Assembly: GCF_031729055.1 (NCBI RefSeq)
Contig: NZ_JAVMIP010000012.1
Coordinates: 34,705-98,704 of the forward strand
Direction of reading: 5' to 3'
From: Pseudocalidococcus azoricus BACA0444
Lineage (GTDB): Bacteria > Cyanobacteriota > Cyanobacteriia > Thermosynechococcales > Thermosynechococcaceae
DNA: 64,000 nucleotides
In this document: one piece after another, positions 1 to 8,839 of the stretch
How positions within the stretch are numbered: position 1 is the first letter of the stretch
How the letters are laid out: every line of letters starts with the position of its first letter
Notes under the pieces: generated by a model
What the model was told of the DNA's origin: nothing
The model's database searches: none
The model's input: only the letters and a program-made list of their open reading frames with translations
Made by a program: the position numbers and the translations under genes

Positions 1-101
1 AATTAAACCAAGTTGTATCGGATCCATCTATCGCATCGCTTAACGGCTACCCCCATATCCTAATTGACGCGCAGGAGTTCCTCATTTCCTCTGCCAGGCC
101 C

Positions 102-848
102 CTAACAAATACGTTCAACACTATGGCGCTGAAAGAGAATTTCGCCGCGGCGGGTGCATTTGTTAACGATACGGGGATGCATGAGTTCTCTTAAGGCAGT
201 TGTGACATCAGTTCCTAACAGTTGAGTGGCATCTTCAAGGGTGAGCCATTCTTGCCCCAGTTTTTCTAGGATTGGCCCATCGGGGGTTTGTTCTAAGCGG
301 TTAACTAACTCTAGGGTTAAGTACCAACAGGCCAGGGTATCTGCTTCGGCGCGATGAGAGGTATCTACAGGAAAATCAAAATGGCGGACGAGATCCGGTA
401 AACGGCGGGATTTCAAATGGGCGAGTAAAATTCGGGAGAGCTTAACGGTACAAAATTGGGCATCTAAGGGGCGGCTGAAGGGGATATTTAGTTTTTTATA
501 CTCTGACTGGATGAAACCGTAATCAAATTCCAGATTGTGAGCCGTAAAAATACCGGTGTCGAGGAGGGGGAAAAATTCCGGCCAAACTTGAGTTGGATCA
601 GGCGCATCAATCACCATCTCGGGCGTAATTCCGGTAAAGCGTTGAATATCTTGAGGAATTGGGATCGGTGGTTTGATCAGTTGTGTTCTGTGTTTGGTAA
701 TCCCGGCCCGGGGGCATCCCTGAAGAACAGAAATTTCAATCACCCAATTATGGTCGGGTTTACTCCCCGTTGTTTCCACATCTACAACGGTTAAATCACT
801 GGTTCCCAGGTGCCGATATAAGGCCAGAATGTCTTGGGAGTGGAGCAT
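102..848 (-). CDS. DnaQ-like 3'-5' exonuclease (DEDDh family)
   Basis: This is predicted to be a 248-residue exonuclease of the DNA polymerase III epsilon (DnaQ) superfamily, which removes nucleotides from 3' ends. The DEDDh residues are visible: VVDVETTG near residues 21-28 (Asp23, Glu25), HNLEFD ending at Asp109, and HRAEAD with His165 and Asp170. About 60 residues follow the exonuclease fold and have no recognised domain; they could be a small nucleic-acid-binding module. I start at the ATG at 848 because the upstream in-frame codon is a TTG directly before it. It is a stand-alone exonuclease rather than a replicative epsilon subunit as far as can be seen. A second DnaQ domain occurs inside the helicase gene near 30.3 kb. 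The family call is firm; the substrate is unknown. Confidence 0.85.
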   Translation of the reverse strand: MLHSQDILALYRHLGTSDLTVVDVETTGSKPDHNWVIEISVLQGCPRAGITKHRTQLIKPPIPIPQDIQRFTGITPEMVIDAPDPTQVWPEFFPLLDTGIFTAHNLEFDYGFIQSEYKKLNIPFSRPLDAQFCTVKLSRILLAHLKSRRLPDLVRHFDFPVDTSHRAEADTLACWYLTLELVNRLEQTPDGPILEKLGQEWLTLEDATQLLGTDVTTALRELMHPRIVNKCTRRGEILFQRHSVERIC

Positions 849-863
849 CAAAAGAATCTCTGC

Positions 864-1169
864 TTAAGGCTTCGGTTGATCAGCGGGAGTCGGAACCGCG
901 CGCAGGGCCTGGCGAAATCCGAGGACAACGAAAATATTGGCTACGGTCAAAAAGGCTTCTGCAGCCCCATGCAACCAATCCACATTCGCTAAGGAGGTAT
1001 GATAAACCCGTAAGGCATAGAGTCCGGCTGGAATTGTGACGGCAACAAAGACTAAAGTGCCATAAAATCCCATTAACGCGAGCCGGGGCATGGTGGGGGT
1101 TTTGGTTAAAAAATAGAGAAAGCCAAGAAAGGGAAACAATGACAGGGCAAATAGGGTATTAACATCCAT
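864..1169 (-). CDS. DUF3593 family membrane protein
   Basis: This small integral membrane protein of 101 residues is conserved in cyanobacteria and chloroplast-bearing organisms (DUF3593), with no assigned function. Three hydrophobic segments are visible at about residues 4-23, 30-53 and 67-90, and a charged, proline-containing tail follows. I choose the ATG at 1169, giving MDVNTLFALSLFPF, because the 15 codons upstream look unlike a membrane protein N-terminus. The start codon overlaps the first ATG of the divergent permease gene. A DUF2499 gene, often mentioned together with DUF3593 in plastid-lineage genomes, lies far away near 57 kb. Family assignment is from pattern memory, so it is moderately sure. 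Confidence 0.7.
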   Translation of the reverse strand: MDVNTLFALSLFPFLGFLYFLTKTPTMPRLALMGFYGTLVFVAVTIPAGLYALRVYHTSLANVDWLHGAAEAFLTVANIFVVLGFRQALRAVPTPADQPKP

Positions 1170-2190
1170 GGGATGGGTTAGGCTCGTTAAACAATTTTTG
1201 ACGCAGGAAACCACGCTTTATATTATCCAACGCTTGGCCCAGGCCCTGCTGACCTTATTTTTAGCCTCTGCTCTCAGTTTTGCCATTATTCAGTTAGCCC
1301 CTGGTACTTATCTGGATACTCTCAAGGCGAATCCCCGCATTTCCCCGGAACGGTTAGCAGAGTTGGAGCAACAGTTTGGCCTCAATCGCTCGGCTGTGGA
1401 ACAATATTTTCGCTGGCTCTGGCAGATTATTTCCCAAGGGAATTTTGGCACAAGTTTTGTCTATCAACGGTCGGTTGCGTCTTTGTTATGGGATCGGGTT
1501 CCGGCCACCTTGCTCTTGGCGTTTAGTTCCATTCTGGTGACGTGGGGGATTGGGATTCCCTTGGGGATTGTGGCGGCGGTGAATCAAAATCAGTGGGCAG
1601 ACCGGGTCTTGCAGGTGGTAAGTTATCTGGCCCAAGGGTTTCCCAGTTTTGTTGCCGCGTTATTGTTATTATTCTTAGCTCAGAGTACGCCCTTGTTTCC
1701 TGTCGGGAATATGACCAGTATTGATTATGCGGACTTCACGGGCCTTGGCAAGGTGCTAGATATTGGCTGGCATTTGATTTTACCGACTTTAGCGTTGAGT
1801 ATTACCAGTTTTGCCGGGTTACAACGGTTAATGCGGGGCAATTTACTGGATGTCTTGCGACAAAACTATATTCAAACGGCCCGTGCTAAAGGCTTACCCG
1901 AACATCGAGTCATTTATGTTCATGCCCTCCGCAATGCAATCAATCCTTTAATTACCTTGTTAGGGTTTGAATTTGCCGGATTATTGAGTGGGGCTTTTAT
2001 TGCCGAATACTTTTTTAACTGGCCAGGCCTGGGGCGGTTGATTTTACAGGCGGTTCAGGTGCAAGATTTATATCTCGTCATGGCTAGCTTAATGATGGGA
2101 GCAGTGATGTTAATTGTCGGAAATTTATTGGCAGATTTATTACTGAAGTTTGTCGATCCCCGGATTCAACTTGGTCAAGGTTCCAACTAA
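1168..2190 (+). CDS. ABC transporter permease, Opp/Dpp (DppB) type
   Basis: This is an inner-membrane permease subunit of a peptide/nickel/oligosaccharide-type ABC importer, 340 residues in the longest form. The N-terminal membrane helix (LYIIQRLAQALLTLFLASALS) is followed by a periplasmic region and five further helices. The coupling (EAA-like) loop is recognisable around residues 228-265, with YIQTARAKGLPEHRVIYVHA and then LRNAINPLI. The ATPase, the second permease and the binding protein are not adjacent in this window, which is common in cyanobacteria. The ATG at 1168 shares a CATG with the start of the divergent DUF3593 gene; a TTG at 1198 would give a shorter N-terminus that looks equally natural. 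The substrate cannot be read from the sequence. Confidence 0.85.
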   Translation: MGWVRLVKQFLTQETTLYIIQRLAQALLTLFLASALSFAIIQLAPGTYLDTLKANPRISPERLAELEQQFGLNRSAVEQYFRWLWQIISQGNFGTSFVYQRSVASLLWDRVPATLLLAFSSILVTWGIGIPLGIVAAVNQNQWADRVLQVVSYLAQGFPSFVAALLLLFLAQSTPLFPVGNMTSIDYADFTGLGKVLDIGWHLILPTLALSITSFAGLQRLMRGNLLDVLRQNYIQTARAKGLPEHRVIYVHALRNAINPLITLLGFEFAGLLSGAFIAEYFFNWPGLGRLILQAVQVQDLYLVMASLMMGAVMLIVGNLLADLLLKFVDPRIQLGQGSN

Positions 2191-2219
2191 TTTAAAGTTA
2201 ATTTACTGGGCTCAATACT

Positions 2220-3779
2220 ATGCCTGAAGCAACATTCAACCCGACTGAAACCTATTTTTCCTACCTTGAACAGTATCAGGTCAAACTTGATTCAGACACC
2301 GAAGCAAAAATTAAAGCAATCATCGATTCTACAAATTGGGATGAGCCGATCACTGGCCTGGATTTTAATAACTGTGCTGTGATGGCCTTGATTGAAGCTG
2401 AAAATTCTGAGGAGAGCGAACTTAGAGAAACTTATATTGGCCTGGCAGTAGAGTATTTAGAAACTGGCTCAGAAAATCATCCACTTTGCTTAGCCCACGC
2501 CTTAATGATTGAGTTGCTCTTGCAGAAAACCAATTGGGAGACACTTTATCAAACCTACTTAGGCTTCCTCCAAAATGCTTATACCAAAACTGAATTACCC
2601 GGCCTGGTGTATTGCCCTTTATTTTTTGCACGTCATTCTCGGGAAATTCCAAATTTATATGCATGGAGCAACCAAAATGAAAATGGCTATTTACAGGGGA
2701 TTTTAGTTTTATTTACCGCTTTGCAGAATCATATCGTTTTCTATAACCAGCTTGGTGTTCTACTATCCCAACTGAGGCAATTAGTTTCTGATTTTTCGGG
2801 TTTACTTTTCCGTTTAGGCGTTTCTTTGGCATTAAAGGCTCAAACTGAATCTATTGCCTATCTTCATGCAACCCAAACTAATAGTTCCAAAAATCCCCAA
2901 ATTATTCAGTCACTTTATCTAGCTTATCGAGATTTAGGCAATCAACAACAGGCAGAGTATTGGTGTAAATTTGCTCAAGAACTTAGTAAGAATAGTCAGG
3001 ATTTAAACTTGGCCTGGGTAAGAATTGATTCCTCAGCAGAGTTTACTTATCTTAAATTTGATCAGGATATTTGCTTGGCAGTTGAACCCAGTTTAAGAAG
3101 TATTGTTACCAGTGTTTTATTAGTGGAAGGGGACTGGTTTGAGAATGAATTAGATTGGTGGCGAGACTATCTCAGGCCTGGGATGACGGTGATTGATGTT
3201 GGAGCTAATGCTGGAGTTTACACCTTTAGTGCAGCAAAACGGGTTGGTTCTATTGGTAAAGTAATCGCGATTGAGCCTTTTAGTCCTTGTATTAAACTTT
3301 TAGAACAAACCAAAGCAATTAACCAGTTTGATCAGGTTGAAATTTTTGAAGCAGCCGCAAGTAATCATCCAGGCCAGGCCTATTTGTCCATCAGAGCTTC
3401 TAGTGAACTAAACGAACTAATTACTGTAAAACCAGGCCAAGAGATTCCAGCTAATGCAGTCACGATTAATTGTTTAACTCTTGATAGCTTATTAGATACA
3501 GATCAACTCAGTTCGGTGGATATTCTCAAAATTGATGCCGAGGGCCATGAATTGCAAGTTTTACAAGGTGCAGAGCAAATCATCACTCAATTTAAGCCCA
3601 TAATTTTATATGAGAACATTTCTGGAACTAAATTAGCCAGTGCAGATGTGAGTGTTTTTTTGATTGAGCATAACTATGAATTATTTACCTACAATCCCTT
3701 GCTAAAAACCTTAATTCCAATTGAAGATCAGCCTATGTACCAATCCTTAAATATCATTGCCCAGGTCAAAATTAAGTAG
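2220..3779 (+). CDS. FkbM family SAM-dependent methyltransferase with long N-terminal region
   Basis: This protein of 519 residues carries a C-terminal FkbM-type methyltransferase domain. The S-adenosylmethionine loop VIDVGANAGVYTF lies near residues 324-336, an acidic ribose-binding turn AIEPFSPC follows, and the family-typical ILKIDAEGHE motif lies near 434. The first 290 residues are helical and TPR-like (repeated AL/AY helices, for example SLYLAYRDLGNQQQAEYWCKFAQEL). Such fusions are common beside glycan or secondary-metabolite genes, where the enzyme O-methylates sugars, but no glycosyltransferase is adjacent here. It starts 29 bp after the permease stop, so the two may be cotranscribed. 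The domain call is firm; the substrate is unknown. Confidence 0.8.
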   Translation: MPEATFNPTETYFSYLEQYQVKLDSDTEAKIKAIIDSTNWDEPITGLDFNNCAVMALIEAENSEESELRETYIGLAVEYLETGSENHPLCLAHALMIELLLQKTNWETLYQTYLGFLQNAYTKTELPGLVYCPLFFARHSREIPNLYAWSNQNENGYLQGILVLFTALQNHIVFYNQLGVLLSQLRQLVSDFSGLLFRLGVSLALKAQTESIAYLHATQTNSSKNPQIIQSLYLAYRDLGNQQQAEYWCKFAQELSKNSQDLNLAWVRIDSSAEFTYLKFDQDICLAVEPSLRSIVTSVLLVEGDWFENELDWWRDYLRPGMTVIDVGANAGVYTFSAAKRVGSIGKVIAIEPFSPCIKLLEQTKAINQFDQVEIFEAAASNHPGQAYLSIRASSELNELITVKPGQEIPANAVTINCLTLDSLLDTDQLSSVDILKIDAEGHELQVLQGAEQIITQFKPIILYENISGTKLASADVSVFLIEHNYELFTYNPLLKTLIPIEDQPMYQSLNIIAQVKIK

Positions 3780-4338
3780 TCCAAACAGGAGCTAAACCCA
3801 TCACAAATCCAAGTAGAACCGCTTCTCCACTTAATTTGAGGATTTTCCAGAATTTCCACTCCTTGCCCAGTCCGGTAAATGTGAGCAGGTCTGGTGTCTG
3901 GGATAATCAACCAACCGAAACGCAACCCGTTCTCAAGATATTCCTGCATCTTGGCCTGGAGTAGCCTTTCATAAAGCATTTTCTGACTTGTCCCCATCTC
4001 ACCCTAAATGACTAACGCTATAACGATTGCCAACGAGCCAAAGACAGCCAACTTAAATCCGGCGAACGGGCGGGGCCCCCTTGGGTAAAACGAACCCCGT
4101 AGATGAATCAAACACCTTGCCTAATCGAGTTTTGCGGTTCCAGTCCTAAAGTTGGCCAATTAACTCCGTATTGCGCGCCCCTGCTTCTCCCCCATCTGAT
4201 GCCATAATTATCAACTCTCCCGTGGCAGACATCTCAAAGCGTAGGTCTCGACTGGCCTGGACGAGTTCCGTAAATTCTGCATTGCTGATATAAAACCCTT
4301 GGGTCAGTTGAGTATCGTGGTCATCCCTGCTCTCCAGG
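3772..4338 (-). pseudogene. Broken Uma2-family (PD-(D/E)XK-like) gene
   Basis: Reading the minus strand in shifting frames rebuilds a Uma2-type protein. The N-terminal piece contains FYISNAEFTELVQASRDLRF and GELIIMASDGGEAGARN, then a stop, then FDSSTGFVLPKGA. A frame change leads to ARSPDLSWLSLARWQSL, then a gap. The C-terminal piece follows as QAKMQEYLENGLRFGWL and GVEILENP, with one more frame change to LKLSGEAVLLGFVMGLAPVW. At least two frameshifts, one stop and a missing stretch of roughly 35 residues around 3970-4023 make it non-functional. The missing stretch is filled by a sequence found twice more in the window (dispersed repeat). Its end overlaps the FkbM gene by 8 bp. Uma2 proteins are numerous in cyanobacteria and often decay. 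Confidence 0.8.
3970..4023 (+). repeat. Dispersed repeat, copy A (partial)
   Basis: This stretch shares ATAAAGCATTT, a CTTGTC block and ACCCTAAATGA with copy B near 12.7 kb, and matches copy C near 21.6 kb on the other strand. It sits exactly where the broken Uma2 gene has lost its middle part, so it may be an insertion or deletion scar. Only the right two thirds of the repeat are present here. No coding capacity is evident. Confidence 0.55.
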
Positions 4339-4494
4339 CCTGTCTACTTGCCTGACCTCCTTATCTTAATTCTCCAGCCCCCAAGTCAGAGTTAATCAGA
4401 ACTGAGGGATCGACTTTTAAATGCTCTCTCTAGTGTTATAAAACAAGTAGTCAAGCCCTAGCCCGAGATATCCATCACCAGTCGCATAAAGAAT

Positions 4495-6957
4495 ATGTCA
4501 GCCCCCCACATTGTTGACCGGACTCAACCTTGGCTCAAATCCCTGGGACTGGAATTAGACCGGCCCCGCTGGTGGCTGGAGATTGCCGTGATTTCCCTTC
4601 TCTATACTGGTGCCTGCTGGCTTGTGCTCAAAAGACTTCCGATTCTGGATGCGATCAATGGTTCTCCCTTCTGGCCTGGGGCAGGGATTACGGTGGGGGG
4701 CTTACTGACCTGGGGGCGATCACGGTGGTTTGGAGTCACGCTCGGAGCTTTGCTGGTTAATTGGGGGGTTAAGGCCGATCCGCTCGGGAGCGCGCTCATC
4801 GGCACAGTGGGCATCACCTTGGGCGTACTGCTAACCGTGACTATTCTGCGACAATTGCTTGGCACTAACGAACCTTGGCGAACTGTGCGGAATGTGGTCA
4901 TCTTTACCGTTTGCGCCTTATTTACTGGAACACTGATTCAATCCATTACCGGAGTTGGTTTAGTTTTGGGTTCTGGAATGATTGCAGTTGAGAATGTCCT
5001 CCAATTTTTTGCTAACTGGTGGATTGGGGATAGTATTGGAGTTCTCGTGATTGCGCCGGTTTTTTATACGTGGCTTTCTAAGAAATCCCAGGCCTGGCCT
5101 GCTCTCAACCTCTCGACGCGCATGGGTAACCTCAAAGAACTAGGGATGATCCTGATCTGCGAGGGCCTGATTCTTTACCTCGCCTTTGGCCTGGGACAGC
5201 CGCTTGAATATTTACTATTTCCGCCCTTAATTTGGTGTTCGTTTCGTTTCCCGGCTAGAGTAACCACCCTACTCGTTGCCCTGACTGCTACTGTTGCGGC
5301 TGTCTCCACCACCTATAAGTTGGGAACCTTTTATCGGCTTTTTGAGGAAAGTCAATCCCTGTTGCTGTTGCAGTTATTTATTGGCGTGATGGCAGTGACA
5401 GTTTTAGTGGTGTTGGGTGTCGTGGCTGAAAATCATCAAGCGGAATGGCGTCTCAGTCAACTCAATGAAGAATTAGAACAACGGGTTTTAGACCGTACCG
5501 ATGCCCTCCAGACCAGTGAAGCCAACGCCAAAAATCTCGCTGCTAAAGCCGAAGCGGCCAACCAGGCCAAAAGTGCCTTTATTGCCAACATGAGTCATGA
5601 ACTACGATCCCCCCTGAATGCGGTGTTAGGCTTTTCCCAACTGATGTTACGGAGCAAAGAACTCTCACCATCGCAATATGAAAATGTCGGAATCATCTAT
5701 CGGAGTGGCGATTATTTACTCACATTAATCAATAATATCCTTGATCTCTCTAAACTTGAAGCCAACAAAGCCACCTTTAATCCCCAAAACTTTGACCTGA
5801 TTCGCCTACTCAATGATCTTGAGGATATGTTGCACTTGCGCGCGACAAATGCTGGCCTGGACTTGGTTTTTTCACGGAGTCCGGATCTCGTCCGCTATGT
5901 CCAAACGGATGAGATGAAATTGCGCCAAGTCTTAATCAACCTCCTCAGCAATGGGATCAAATTTACCCCTGCCGGCCGCGTCTGGCTCCAGGCCACCAGT
6001 CAACCCACCCCCAGCCCCGAAACCTGGCAACTGACCATTACGGTTGGAGATACCGGAGTGGGCATTAGTCCTGAAGAATTGAGCCAACTCTTTGAACCCT
6101 TTACCCAAGGTCAAGCCGGCCGAGAAAAGCAGGAAGGCACTGGCCTGGGACTCAGCATTAGCCGCAAATTTGTCCAATTGATGGGGGGCGATATTCAGGT
6201 CAAAAGCCAAATCGGACTCGGGACACAGTTTCATCTGCAAATACCCGTCAAACTCGGGCAAGGCACCATTCGGGATAGTGCTGAAGGCAAAAAACAGGTC
6301 AAAGCCCTTGCTCCCGGCCAGGCCCAGTACCGCATCCTCGTTGTTGATGACCAAGAAGTCAACCGCAAGCTATTGATTAAACTGCTCGAGCCTTTAGGGT
6401 TTGCGATGAAAGAAGCCGTCAATGGCCAAGAAGCCGTAGCCATTTGGGATGTCTGGGAACCCCATCTGATTTGGATGGATATGCGGATGCCGGTCATGGA
6501 TGGCTATGAAGCCACTAAGCAGATTAAAGCCACGACTAAAGGTCATGCAACCGCGGTCATTGCTCTCACCGCCAGCGTCCTAGAGGAAGAACAGGCAATA
6601 ATCCTCTCGGCCGGTTGTGATGACTTTTTGCGGAAACCCTTTGCCGAACACACCATCTTTGATGCCCTGACGAAACATCTGGGAGTGACCTATATCTACG
6701 AAGACTCCACTCCCCCCCTCTCCCCGTCCTCCGATCAAACCCTCACCACAGAGAAACTCTCAGGACTAGCTTCAGAATGGTTGTCCCAGGTCTATACCGC
6801 CGCCCTTGAGGCCGATAATCAATCCATCCTGTCATTAATTGAGGAACTTCCCCCCCACTACCTGCATCTTCAAACCCCCTTAAGCTTGATTGCCCGGCAA
6901 TTTCAGTTTGAAACCCTGATTGATCTGATTGAACCTTTGCTGCCCTCTCCCAGCTAA
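4495..6957 (+). CDS. MASE1-domain hybrid sensor histidine kinase
   Basis: This is a membrane-bound hybrid kinase of 820 residues. About ten hydrophobic segments in residues 25-310 match an MASE1 sensor (motifs FWPGAGITVGGLL and FANWWIGDSIGVL). A short coiled coil leads to the dimerisation domain with phospho-acceptor His368 in NMSHELRSPLNAVLG. The ATPase domain has the N box QVLINLLSNGIKF and G boxes GDTGVGI and GTGLGLS. A receiver domain at about 615-735 has phospho-acceptor Asp662 in MDMRMPVMDGYE and the Lys of RKPF. A C-terminal 80-residue helical tail remains unassigned. The next gene is a REC-PAS-GGDEF protein 24 bp away, a plausible signalling partner. The start is the first ATG; no strong ribosome-binding site is visible. 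Confidence 0.9.
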   Translation: MSAPHIVDRTQPWLKSLGLELDRPRWWLEIAVISLLYTGACWLVLKRLPILDAINGSPFWPGAGITVGGLLTWGRSRWFGVTLGALLVNWGVKADPLGSALIGTVGITLGVLLTVTILRQLLGTNEPWRTVRNVVIFTVCALFTGTLIQSITGVGLVLGSGMIAVENVLQFFANWWIGDSIGVLVIAPVFYTWLSKKSQAWPALNLSTRMGNLKELGMILICEGLILYLAFGLGQPLEYLLFPPLIWCSFRFPARVTTLLVALTATVAAVSTTYKLGTFYRLFEESQSLLLLQLFIGVMAVTVLVVLGVVAENHQAEWRLSQLNEELEQRVLDRTDALQTSEANAKNLAAKAEAANQAKSAFIANMSHELRSPLNAVLGFSQLMLRSKELSPSQYENVGIIYRSGDYLLTLINNILDLSKLEANKATFNPQNFDLIRLLNDLEDMLHLRATNAGLDLVFSRSPDLVRYVQTDEMKLRQVLINLLSNGIKFTPAGRVWLQATSQPTPSPETWQLTITVGDTGVGISPEELSQLFEPFTQGQAGREKQEGTGLGLSISRKFVQLMGGDIQVKSQIGLGTQFHLQIPVKLGQGTIRDSAEGKKQVKALAPGQAQYRILVVDDQEVNRKLLIKLLEPLGFAMKEAVNGQEAVAIWDVWEPHLIWMDMRMPVMDGYEATKQIKATTKGHATAVIALTASVLEEEQAIILSAGCDDFLRKPFAEHTIFDALTKHLGVTYIYEDSTPPLSPSSDQTLTTEKLSGLASEWLSQVYTAALEADNQSILSLIEELPPHYLHLQTPLSLIARQFQFETLIDLIEPLLPSPS

Positions 6958-7026
6958 TCCCAGTGAACATCTAAACTAAAATTGTCAGTCTATATCTGTC
7001 AAGACAAACCCAGCCCTAAATTTACA

Positions 7027-8454
7027 ATGACTCTTGCTTATCCTCCCTTTGGGGCCAGCCCGATGAATTCTCCAACTGACCAGACATCCGAGAGTAAAGG
7101 GAATGTTTTATTAGTGGACGATATTCCCGAGAATCTGCAACTCCTGAGTGATTTACTCGTGAAATTAGGCTACACTGTCCGCAGTGTCACCAGTGGCAAA
7201 ATGGCCCTGAAAACCATACGCGTCAAACAACCTGACATTATCTTGCTAGACATTAAAATGCCGGAAATGGATGGCTATCAAGTTTGCCAGGCCTTGAAAG
7301 CAGATGCAGACTTAAAGCATATTCCAGTCATTTTTATTAGTGCCTTAGATGATGTCTTTGACAAGGTAAAAGCCTTTAATGTGGGTGGTATAGACTACAT
7401 CACAAAGCCCTTTCAAGTCGAAGAAGTCGTGGCTCGGATTGAAGGCCCCTTAACCATTCAACGGCAACAGAAACAATTACAAGAAGAAGTTAAAAAACGA
7501 CAAGAAGCCGAAGAAGTTCTTTATCAATCCCGTTCCTTATTAGTCAGTGTTTTGAACTGCTCTTTGGATGGAATTGCGGCCATGCAAGCGGTGCGCGATC
7601 CGGCCACTGGGGACATTGGTGATTTTCGCTGTTTAGTGGTTAACCCCGTCATTGCCCGAATTCTCAACCGAGATCGCAATGAATTAGTCGGTAAAATGGG
7701 TTTTCGGAAATTCTTAGGCCAGTTCGATCCCCATCTGTTTACCAAGCTAGTCACCGTGGTGGAAACAGGCGAGGCTCTCTCGGAAGATATTTTTGTTTCC
7801 TCCCAATCCCAGGCCTGGTATCACTTATCGGCAGTGAAGTTGGGGGATGGCTTTGCCGTAACCTTACGGGATATTACCCATCGCAAACAAACCGAAGTTG
7901 CTTTACAAGATGCCAATCAAAAACTTGAACAACTAGCCAACCTAGATGGTCTGACCCAAGTGGCAAATCGGCGCTGTTTTGATCAACGGTTGCAACTGGA
8001 ATGGCATCGCTCCCAACGGGAGGAAGAACCCCTGGCCGTGGTTATGTTGGATATAGATTCCTTCAAGGCCTATAACGACTTTTATGGCCACTTAGCCGGA
8101 GATGAATGTCTGATTGGGATCACCCAGGCCTTGGAACAAATTCTCAAACGCCCGACTGATCTCCTCGCTCGCTTTGGTGGGGAAGAGTTTATTATCCTTT
8201 TACCTAATACAAATGAAATTGGCGCGATTAAGCTGAGTCAAGAAATCCAGACTTTAGTGGACTCCCTCGCCATTCCCCATCATCAAACGATTGTGGAGGG
8301 CAAAGCAACCATTACCGTAAGCTTGGGCATCGCCAGCTTTATTCCCGACCCAGATTATCTCCCCGAAACCCTGGTTGCCCTTGCAGATCAAGCCCTCTAC
8401 CAGGCCAAGGAACAGGGCCGTAACTGCTACGTGGTTGCACTGCCCCCAGCCTAA
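7027..8454 (+). CDS. Response regulator with PAS-like and GGDEF domains (diguanylate cyclase)
   Basis: This protein of 475 residues would make cyclic di-GMP under control of phosphorylation. The receiver domain occupies roughly residues 20-140, with phospho-acceptor Asp75 in LLDIKMPEMDGYQ and Lys in ITKPF. A PAS-like middle region (CSLDGIAAMQAVRD onward) precedes the GGDEF domain. The active-site loop reads FGGEEF, which is catalytically competent in this family, and RPTD lies five residues before it, matching the RxxD product-inhibition site. An in-frame TTG at 6982 would add 15 residues; I prefer the ATG at 7027, and an ATG at 7063 is a third choice. It closely follows the MASE1 hybrid kinase, suggesting a shared pathway. 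Confidence 0.88.
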   Translation: MTLAYPPFGASPMNSPTDQTSESKGNVLLVDDIPENLQLLSDLLVKLGYTVRSVTSGKMALKTIRVKQPDIILLDIKMPEMDGYQVCQALKADADLKHIPVIFISALDDVFDKVKAFNVGGIDYITKPFQVEEVVARIEGPLTIQRQQKQLQEEVKKRQEAEEVLYQSRSLLVSVLNCSLDGIAAMQAVRDPATGDIGDFRCLVVNPVIARILNRDRNELVGKMGFRKFLGQFDPHLFTKLVTVVETGEALSEDIFVSSQSQAWYHLSAVKLGDGFAVTLRDITHRKQTEVALQDANQKLEQLANLDGLTQVANRRCFDQRLQLEWHRSQREEEPLAVVMLDIDSFKAYNDFYGHLAGDECLIGITQALEQILKRPTDLLARFGGEEFIILLPNTNEIGAIKLSQEIQTLVDSLAIPHHQTIVEGKATITVSLGIASFIPDPDYLPETLVALADQALYQAKEQGRNCYVVALPPA

Positions 8455-8471
8455 AGTATAAAAAAACTAGC

Positions 8472-8765
8472 CTAGGCCTGCACCCAAAAACTCAGATGAT
8501 AGAGGGTATTTTTGGCTGGGTGGGCCTGGATTTCTTGGAGAACGGCTTGCCCCGCCCAGGAAATTTCGGGAATCGTCACGTCAACCACAGCCTTTTGACC
8601 CCGCGCATCCCGGACTAAAAACTCGGCCAGCTTAGTTTTAATCATTAGGGGCAAAGACTCACTGCCATTGTGGCCATAGAGAACCGCGGGGGTTAACCCG
8701 GACTGGCGCAGAGCATTGGGCTTACTATCCGCAGGGCGAACTTGACATTCAATAGCTAGGGACAT
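8472..8765 (-). CDS. rplY: Ribosomal protein bL25, short form
   Basis: This 97-residue protein matches the 5S rRNA-binding N-terminal domain of bL25/Ctc (MSLAIECQVRPADSKPNALR, then TPAVLYGHN and a central beta-rich part). It lacks the C-terminal domain of the long Ctc form, which agrees with its length. A clear ribosome-binding site (AGGAG) sits 7 bases before the ATG. It lies downstream of purA on the same strand and may be cotranscribed with it, with a 74-bp gap. Confident in the family; the cyanobacterial short form is sometimes annotated as an L25-like protein. Confidence 0.8.
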   Translation of the reverse strand: MSLAIECQVRPADSKPNALRQSGLTPAVLYGHNGSESLPLMIKTKLAEFLVRDARGQKAVVDVTIPEISWAGQAVLQEIQAHPAKNTLYHLSFWVQA

Positions 8766-8839
8766 AGTAGAACTCCTAAAAACAGAAATGAAAAATGAAA
8801 GACCAAGGGCAATCGGGTGATCGCAACTCCAACACAGGC

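Noticed and set aside
3728..3997. 89-codon open frame as an intact gene next to the FkbM gene
   Set aside because: It is the C-terminal piece of the broken Uma2 gene read past a frameshift, so the end of the frame is not genuine.
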